A DNA stretch of 64,000 bases. Origin: Polytrichum commune. Lineage: Eukaryota; Streptophyta; Polytrichopsida; Polytrichales; Polytrichaceae. Position 1 is the stretch's first letter. Each line of letters opens with the position of its first letter. The notes under the pieces are model-generated. The model was not told the origin of the DNA, searched no databases, and was given only the letters and a program-made list of their open reading frames with translations. The DNA is taken from NCBI GenBank assembly GCA_950295325.1, contig OX485803.1:10044001-10108000 (forward strand). Reading direction: 5' to 3'. Below are positions 56,622-64,000 of the stretch, in pieces. The translations under genes and the position numbers were made by a program.

Positions 56622-56980
56622 CCCTAGGCAGCCGGGCTAGATCACATCTTCATTTGGCTAGGCCCTGCCCCTCGCACACCTCCTTCACTGTCCGGTCTTC
56701 CTGCCTGCACCTGCGTGGGAACTCTTCCTCGTTGGGAACCAATGTGATAATACCGGTCAAAATTACAAATATTCAAGTTGACATCACTTTCATTATTCTC
56801 AAGTTGATTGATGAAGTTCCTTCACATGCCAAAGGAGCTTAATGGCTTAAGTGACCGGGTAATGTCATATTGGTTCCCAACAAGGAAGAGTTCCCACGCA
56901 AGTGCGGGTAGGAAGACCATGCAGTGAAGGAGGCGTGGGAGATGGGGCCCAGCTGAATGAAGATGTGATCTAAGCCCGGG
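56622..56980. mobile_element. Foldback element, ~130 bp arms, 11 bp target duplication (MULE-like)
   Basis: The left arm (GGGCTAGATCACATCTTCAT .. CTCGTTGGGAACCAATGTGA) and the right arm (TATTGGTTCCCAACAAGG .. ATGAAGATGTGATCTAAGCC) pair over ~130 bp around an ~80 bp centre. The direct repeat CCCGTTCATAG flanks it (56611-56621 and 56981-56991). Long arms and a 9-11 bp duplication fit a non-autonomous Mutator-like element. The left tip has ~9 extra bases relative to the right. Half of a second copy is at 26986-27145. Confidence 0.8.
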
Positions 56981-56991
56981 CCCGTTCATAG

Positions 56992-57223
56992 GAGGGAATT
57001 ATCGCATACAAGTGTACTACCTCTCGTTCATCCAACATAAAATCCTTGAAATAGTATGCATCCCGGAGGTTATTTATTTTAGTTCATTTGCTACTAGAAT
57101 TGGTTTTAAAGACCCTAAATTGGTCTAGTCTAAGTCATTTGAGATGTATTGTTTACAAATTATTAGGAGGTCAAGTTTTTATGTGGATGGATAGGAGGTA
57201 CTGTCATATGGAGTAATTCTCTC
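56992..57223. mobile_element. MITE family C, copy 7
   Basis: The left end GAGGGAATTATCGCATACAA then GTGTACTACCTCTCGTTCAT is matched on the right by ATGGATAGGAGGTACTGTCA and GTAATTCTCTC. This is the clearest full-length member. Confidence 0.7.
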
Positions 57224-57650
57224 ACACCACGAGGGAAGGCTTGGGTTTCCAACATGCATGTAAGGAGGTCCAATAAAAACTTACCCATATAGGTAGGTTC
57301 GTGATCAAAGAGTTATTGATGCTAACTTCAAGGTCATATGAATATTTAGAAGGAAAAGTTTGGTCTTCTCAAGGGTTTCCAACATTTTCACCTTCAACTT
57401 ACATGGTCTCACAAATCCATGACAAAACTAGGAATATCATCCATGTACATTTGGGCTACTATGATGGATGGTTGGTACTGAAATTGTTGAATAGAACGTA
57501 ATAGTCAAGTAGAAGTGAGGCACTATCTTGACACTTGCTTAAATTGTGAAATATGGCATGCCTAAGTGAGAGATGGCCCACTCCAAGCATGATTTGTTTC
57601 CCTTTATTTTAAATGGAAAAAATCCCATACTCAACACACTTTGCAATGAA

Positions 57651-57800
57651 CAAGGAGATTTATTATATATGTGTGTCCCTCTCATCCATCCAAAGTAAAA
57701 ATATGTCTACTATAGGTTTGTGGTTAACTTGTTCCCTCTATACTCGTTTAAGATATTTGAACTTAATGTTGGAGTCAATTATTCTAGAAGTTGTCCATCG
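57651..57800. mobile_element. MITE family C, copy 8 (partial)
   Basis: GAGATTTATTATATATGTGT then GTCCCTCTCATCCATCCAAA marks the left end; the inner TTGTGGTTAACTTGTTCC region follows. The right end is not resolved. Confidence 0.45.
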
Positions 57801-60574
57801 TGTTGTGTTGATTTGTGTGTGTGTGTGTGTGTGTGTGTGTTATGCTACTTCATTTTATATCAAAGATAGAATGCAAACCCACCGCATCTACGGCCTCGAT
57901 TCGGATTTGTTAACCATCTTGTACTAATCACGAATTTCATATCTTAGGAGAAGTGGACTATTTTGAAAAGAAATCATTTAAGACCCATCTACCTCATATT
58001 ACATGATTTCCCATAAATCATTATTTGGAAGGGGAGGCATAACATGACTGATGTGCACGCACAACAAGTTCATTGTAAAGCACACTGTGACAAGACACAA
58101 TGACCGCATGTCCAACATAGGTATGGCCATGGATTTGTCAATTTTATGCTTCAAATTGAACCATATATAAGGTATTATAAGCAAGTATGGCATGTCAGTG
58201 ACCGCACATTCTCACAAATCTTGAGGTCCTAAGTAAGACCATAATAAAAATATCAAGACATTCTTTATCTTATACAAAAGGTGAGGCATGACCTAAATTT
58301 GAAGTGAAGGAGTGTATGAACACCCTAAAGCCTCAAATGGCAGGCTTTGTGATTCGCGATCGCTATTTGAAAGAAACAACTCTTGGTCCAATTCAATGAC
58401 CAAAATTATTTGTGGAGATAGAAGTGTCCACAATAGGGCCACCATATACCTTCTTTAAGGTATGTGGGTGTTATTTGGTTACTTTTCTTAATCTAACACC
58501 TATATGTAATTGCTATACGACGTCAAAGTTTATCAACTACTCTACACAATAGCGAACACAATTGGGAGGGCCTACACATTCAATTAAAGAATCAACAAAC
58601 ATGCACTTTCAATAAGCACAACTAAATAAGGAAAAGTCCAATTTTCAATCCGATTTTTGCTTATGCTTCATTGTATATTTGCTAATGCAACACAAGGTTC
58701 ATTGTGTACATATAATTGGTAAAAGTTAGAGAGAGACAATGCCAACCTTTGGGGCTGGCATGAATGAGGGGCGCTTCACCTTGATCATAGCCGCAAGCTC
58801 ATATGTGAACCCGGAGCGTGTTTATTAAACATAGCTACTAGACAAGTTTTATAGCCTCTTGTCAAAGGTGGTCCCTATTAGTAAGCAATGATTTGGGGGG
58901 GGGGAGGGGGACTCTAGGTCCATTAGGAGAATATAGGTTATGGTTGAGTAGTGTTGTACATCTCAAGTGTGGGTGTTATGAGGGCATGACTTGAGTTGCG
59001 TTTGATTCTCAGGGGTGTCTCTGGGCGGTTGTGCTATCCCTTAATTTGAGCTAGTTGATTGGGTTTGGGCATCATGTTCTAAGAGTCAATCTTGAGGTTT
59101 TGATGTGTGTATGTGATGTTTGGTGTTTGCTTAGGTGGGTATTACTGGTTGGTGGCGGTTTTTAAATTTGCATTTACTGAACAATGAGTAGGTGAGATAA
59201 TTGATAATGATCGGGTGAACGTGTTGCATACATGCCTGTATGAACACTAGAGGGATAGAGCATTATTTGAAAAGGTTGGTGATGTTGTTCGTGTGGATGT
59301 CTCCTGGGTTGCATGTTGTGAGGATAATGAGTGTTACATATCATCCGACATCTTCTAATGTATCAACCAGGGTTGGTATTTGAGGTATATATATACATAC
59401 CCGTTGGGTGACAGTGGTGGGGTTACAATCTTGGAAAAAAGTGACTTCAATGAACCGGAGGCTAAAAGTTGGAGAGCATGTATAACTCCGAATCACACCC
59501 ACCCACCTTCACTTACATGAATTGAAGACCTTCTTCTTACTATCGTTGACCGAGCCCACGGGACGTTGTCCTCTCCAATGATCATTGCCATTTGTCAGGT
59601 CATGGGCGTCACAAGAGCCTTAGGATCTCCCCACCAACTTGGGTGCACTGCCAGTCTTTCCCTTTACCCTTCTACACGTGTAATGTAACACTTGTCGTTT
59701 TATCAGAGACAAGCCAAATAGACATCATAACAACAACTTAAAGTAAAAATACAATAGAAATAAAATAGAAGCAATAATAATAATAATAAGCAGCAGCACG
59801 GAGGACTCGGTCGGAGTCCTAAGGAGGTACGTACTACTTATGCAACAAGGTAATGAGTGTCCTCGCCTAATCTCTGACAAACGCGGAAGTTGCAGAGAAC
59901 AAGCGTAGAAGTAAGGTAGTGGCTCATTGATGTAAGTGGTTAAAATGAAAGGAGACGGGTGACCAGAGCAGTTACAATGCCTCCCCCCTCCCTTCCATGC
60001 CCTGTGTACCTGTGTACATATTTCCCCTTGGCAGTGAACTCGTGTGGAATTGTGTAGTGAGGTAAACAGTGCTGAAACAGTCCCTTTCAATTTTTGGCTG
60101 ATTTTTTAAATTATGTTTCCGAAAATAAGTGATTCTCGATTGCAGTTTTTGACAGGGGATTCCAATGCACCAAAGGAAGTCTTATTTGAATCCCGTATGC
60201 AAAAGTTATCATGGTTTGAAGTTTTCTTTGATAGATGAGTGATCCATAATCAACATGGAAACTTGATGTTGAGGTGGTGGAACTCAATTCGCGTTGGTTG
60301 CAAGATTTTGGAGGGTTTTGATTTTGGGTGGGGCGTTGGTGTAATTAGCAATGTCTACCTTAGTGGGTACATGGTTCTATTGTGGACACTTTCAACTCCC
60401 TGCATGTGTTTGGTTGTTGGATTGGATTGGATTGGGAACTGCCTCATCCCGTCAGCAACTGTGAATCTTGAGCACTGTCATTTTAAGTTCCAGAATCATA
60501 GTTGAGATAAAGGAGTTATAAAAAAGTGAAAGTGATGATTCTCTTGCTTGATTTTCAATAATCATATACACCCC
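57801..60574. other. No gene; (GT)n at 57814-57840
   Basis: One long GT microsatellite, a G-run near 58895-58910, and otherwise no frame or repeat that I can assign. Confidence 0.45.
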
Positions 60575-61075
60575 TCCCCAAGTTTACTTATTGAACCTAG
60601 AATGGTATCCATAGCACATGGTCCAATCTCATTGCGACAAGTGTGTTTTTGGTGTTTGTTCCCAACTACAAGTCTTGTCATATGCCACTCAAATACAGGG
60701 GTCCTATCGAGAAGAGTGACCACATAACACCCACATGTTCTACTTGTCCATTTATTGAATCGAATGGCAAGTTTGATGGAGTTCCACATCCTGAGTAAAG
60801 ATCACATAGACAAAGGTGATGGTAGGATGTGTTTGGTACCATTCAATAATTATATGTTGTAGTCCAATCTTATCAAGACATATGTCTTCGTCTTTTTTGA
60901 AATGCTTGGTGGTTGTATCACAATGGTAGATTTTCATACCTCTTCCAATGACACATGACAATTGCCAAGGACTCATAGGTTGGTAGTGATGCCCATTCAT
61001 CGAACCAAATGGCAACTTTGATACAAGTTTTGAAACCCAAGTAGAGATGATAGATAGATAGATACATAGATAGAT
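60575..61075 (-). pseudogene. Two decayed FEWH modules in tandem (copy d)
   Basis: The first unit (60575-60770) reads CYVVTLLDRTPVFEWHMTRL and NKHQKHTC..IGPCAMDTILGS on the minus strand. The second (60830-61060) reads KHFKKDEDICLDKIGLQHII. Both follow the order of copies a to c. Stops and frame changes break them. The two units are ~250 bp apart. Confidence 0.45.
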
Positions 61076-63712
61076 ATAATTAGTGTGTTGGTAGCTAGAA
61101 GGATGCATTTGGTGCCACTTGGATGAAAACGGTCACATAATCACACTAATTACACTTAAGTTTGGGGCAACCACGGGTACAAAACTTGACGTCTATCCTC
61201 TAGTGCCCAAACATGAGATACTGAACAAGATTTGATGGAAATTCCCACATGCCAAACTAGTCCTTGCGAGTCTCTTTAGTTTTCGGAGTGCAATAGTACT
61301 ACTACATCCAAGCGGAGTTATGTGATTTATGAAAATCATGCAATTTATGGCTCGATATTGATGTAACATGTACTCGAAATTATGCAAATGTATATAAACC
61401 GTGGTACCTAGTGTTAGTCCATCACTCCTTTCACTCTTCCCCATGATAATAAAACTTAGGGCAAACTTGTACAAACTAGATCCATCGTTTTTTTATTGCT
61501 AGATTTCAAGTGTTTTTGGGATAAGATAACTACTAGGTACATCCTCCATTAAGCACTCCGACTGTCTCAATAAAGAGTACTAACTAAAGTAGCATGTATG
61601 TGGAAGGGGGGCAACTTCTATGAGCATCTCCACCAATGTCGTAATTTGGGTTGTTCGCCGAACTAAATTTCACTAGGTATGAGATATTATAGGGAAGAAA
61701 ATAATTCTATTGTGCATCGTAGACTTGTTTTTTTATGTGTCTCAAAAAATCCAAGTTTAGTAAGACCTTTTAGTGTTAGGGTGTGCTCTCAACTTAACAA
61801 TTCAAGATTTGCATTAATTATTGTATGCTTGTTAATTTTATTGATATCTAGTGGCACATATTATTATTTTATGCATTTTTTAATAGTGGCATGCATGGTG
61901 TGGTAAATTATATTGTATTGGTGATAGATACGCCATTGTGGTTTGCAGGGCCCTTCACCTAGTATTGTACGGGCTCCACAATCAACGATTTGGAGTAGGA
62001 AATCACTACCACCACATGAAAGTCCCACACCATTGCCATAGATTTGCAAAAAAAAAAGGTGACACAAGACGTGTTGCATGGGACTTGTATGGCATTAGTC
62101 ATAGAAGGAACATAGCTGCTTTTGGGACCACTTTCAATTGAAGAAGGGAAAAAGTCTTGTTTTGTACCAATTTGAGACCATTTCCATATGTATAATAGGT
62201 GTCTCATATGCAAAGCGCCAACACACATGACATATTTGTTTGAATGTGGTGGACTATTCTATTACACAAAAATCACACACCGCCTTACACTTGAATAGGC
62301 ACACAACATTTTTGTTCAAAGCACATGTTAACCTTGAAATGGGTCCCTTATATCTCACTTTCATGATCACTTTATGAATTGTGGACTCTTCAATTTGGTG
62401 AGAGGTCCTAGGATAATACATATTATGATTGCAAAATTCTCACCTACACTTCTCCTCATTGAGAATTGCTAGCAATATAAGTTCTTTGGCTCCATGATCC
62501 AATGGTCAAATTGATATTGGAGTAGGGAGTGCCCACAACATGTACACATACCCTCTACATACCTTGATTTTATGCCACTTTGGTGCAGATCTCTTGAAGC
62601 TCCATTGAAGTGCTTCAATATGTCCCACAAGACATAATACGTACCCAAAACTGACACAATTATGCACCACAATTATACATCAGGGGGCGTCAAATGTACG
62701 ATTGTGGTTCGTAGTGTTGGTTTTGGGTATTCCTGCCTTAATAAGAGCATTTCCATTGCTACCATCATATCTCCCTCCAACACTATTGTACAAGGAGCGG
62801 AGGCATTACTATCACCCCCATATCTCACCACATCTCCCTCTTCATTGGTCAACGTATATTCAGAGCCACCAAAATGAAGAAGGACTCTATTTTTTTTTGG
62901 GACACAAATATAGTGACTCATCTACTCTGATCGAACCTCTTTTAATGCTAGAAATTTCCCTCTTCATAACACTTCATACGTTCTCTTGAACCTTCCACGG
63001 TTACTTCATTCTTGATACCAACACATGCCCATTATTATCTTACACGTATTGGGATAATAAAATGACATATAGAGCAACAATTGATACTAGAGTGGTGTTG
63101 CCTATGCCACTATAAGTTGAAGACCTCTCCATGTAGTATTCCACAAACTCCTCTACCGCCGCTTTGGAGTAGGAATTGGAGAGAGTTGTGGGGTACCAAC
63201 GTTGGGGATGCCTGAAGATAAGTTTGAGATGTCGACTTATTTGAAAGAGCTTAACTCGCGCAACCAATGAGTGTACATGTGTGTGTCAATAGACCACTAT
63301 TACCACCAATCGATATCGTGGCGACGCTGCTCTACCACCATGACACGAAGACCTCTCCAACGGTAGTCATACTCCAACAAACCCCTCTACGACTGCCCGC
63401 CGCATTTGAAGTAGAAATTGGAGGGAGTTGTGATACCGACCGGGCGTTGGAGATCCCCAACTAGCTAGTAAGGTAATAATAAGTTGGGAGATGCTGGCCG
63501 ATTCGAAGAAGCTCTTTTAACTTACTCCACGGAGGAGTGTGTGTGTCGGTATGAATGATGCAAAATGATTGGCCGTCGTGGCGGCCAAGAACCAAGAACG
63601 AACGGGAGTCGCGGCCCATCCACACACACGGGGGAGGTCATGGGCCCATCACGTGAAGGGAGATCATCACCCCACCCCACCCCACCCAACCCAACCCGGC
63701 CCGGGCGGCGGG
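61076..63712. other. No gene seen; GAGCATYTCCA-type transposon ends without partners
   Basis: TGAGCATCTCCACCAATG (61620-61640) and TAAGAGCATTTCCATTGC (62741-62760) resemble Tourist/Harbinger tips, but I found no inverted partner for either. No coding signal. Confidence 0.35.
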
Positions 63713-64000
63713 CCTTTATAATGCCACTCTCTCTAGAAGGGCCGCCCGGGGTGGCTCCTTACTCGCCCATTATAATAATATGCAACTTGTGTGTGTGTAC
63801 TCTTGCACCCGCCGCCGTGCATTTGTAAGGTTAAAGTAAGGCAAGTGAATGTAAGAGAGAGGAGCAGCTCAAGTGATGTGTAGTGTAGTGTAGGCAACCT
63901 AGGTCTGGCCAGAGGGAGTCCGTCCATCCGTCCTTATAATGCCACTCACTCTAGAAGGCCACCCGCCCGGCCGGGCTGGCTTCTCACTCGCCCATTATTA
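63713..64000 (+). repeat. Direct repeat of ~65 bp, 219 bp apart, running off the window
   Basis: TTATAATGCCACTC(T/A)CTCTAG..AAGG..GCCCGG, then CTYACTCGCCCATTAT occurs at 63714-63774 and 63933-64000. It may be the start of a tandem array or a pair of short terminal repeats; the window ends before this can be told. Confidence 0.7.

Noticed and set aside
1-64000. CRISPR arrays, bacterial operons, viral insertions, organelle DNA inserts, rRNA genes
   Set aside because: No direct-repeat/spacer arrays, no viral polymerase or coat frames, no plastid or mitochondrial gene sequence, and no rRNA motifs were recognised.

Overview
This is land-plant nuclear DNA. Three cloverleaf tRNA genes match plant nuclear tRNAs, the one host protein belongs to a plant-specific family (DUF506/PDDEXK_6), and the rest is AT-rich, repeat-packed sequence with about one host gene in 64 kb. 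Low gene density, an intronless DUF506 reading frame and heavy TE load would suit a large-genome seedless plant or gymnosperm, but the species cannot be fixed from this window.

Layout. At 0.9-1.9 kb a ~300 bp unit is repeated three times; two copies carry identical tRNA-Gly(UCC) genes and a tRNA-Asn(GUU) follows the second. From 2 to 33 kb there is no intact protein gene, only layers of small DNA transposons (MITEs), decayed LINE 3' ends, one tRNA-derived SINE, satellite-like tandem repeats and microsatellites. At 33.1-34.9 kb a degenerate ~220-260 bp tandem array runs up to a GC-rich, G-box-containing promoter-like zone, followed by a ~900 bp leader and the 460-codon DUF506 gene (35945-37327). 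About 3.5 kb of comparatively repeat-poor sequence follows. From 40.8 kb repeats return.

The second main object is an apparently complete PIF/Harbinger DNA transposon at 48931-53758. It has 32 bp terminal inverted repeats (one mismatch), a TAA target duplication, a 431 aa DDE transposase on the + strand and a 500 aa Myb/SANT-like partner protein on the - strand, arranged tail to tail. A 395 bp foldback MITE starting with the same GAGCATCC end and flanked by the same TAA duplication lies 26 bp beyond its right end. From 54 to 64 kb only repeats were found.

How the parts relate. In Harbinger elements the transposase and the Myb-like protein work together, and non-autonomous MITEs with TTA/TAA duplications can be mobilised by such proteins; four such MITEs are delimited here. 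The LINE fragments and the SINE share a 3' tail and are flanked by 14-16 bp target duplications, which suggests the SINE used the LINE machinery. Most other short ORFs are chance frames through repeats.
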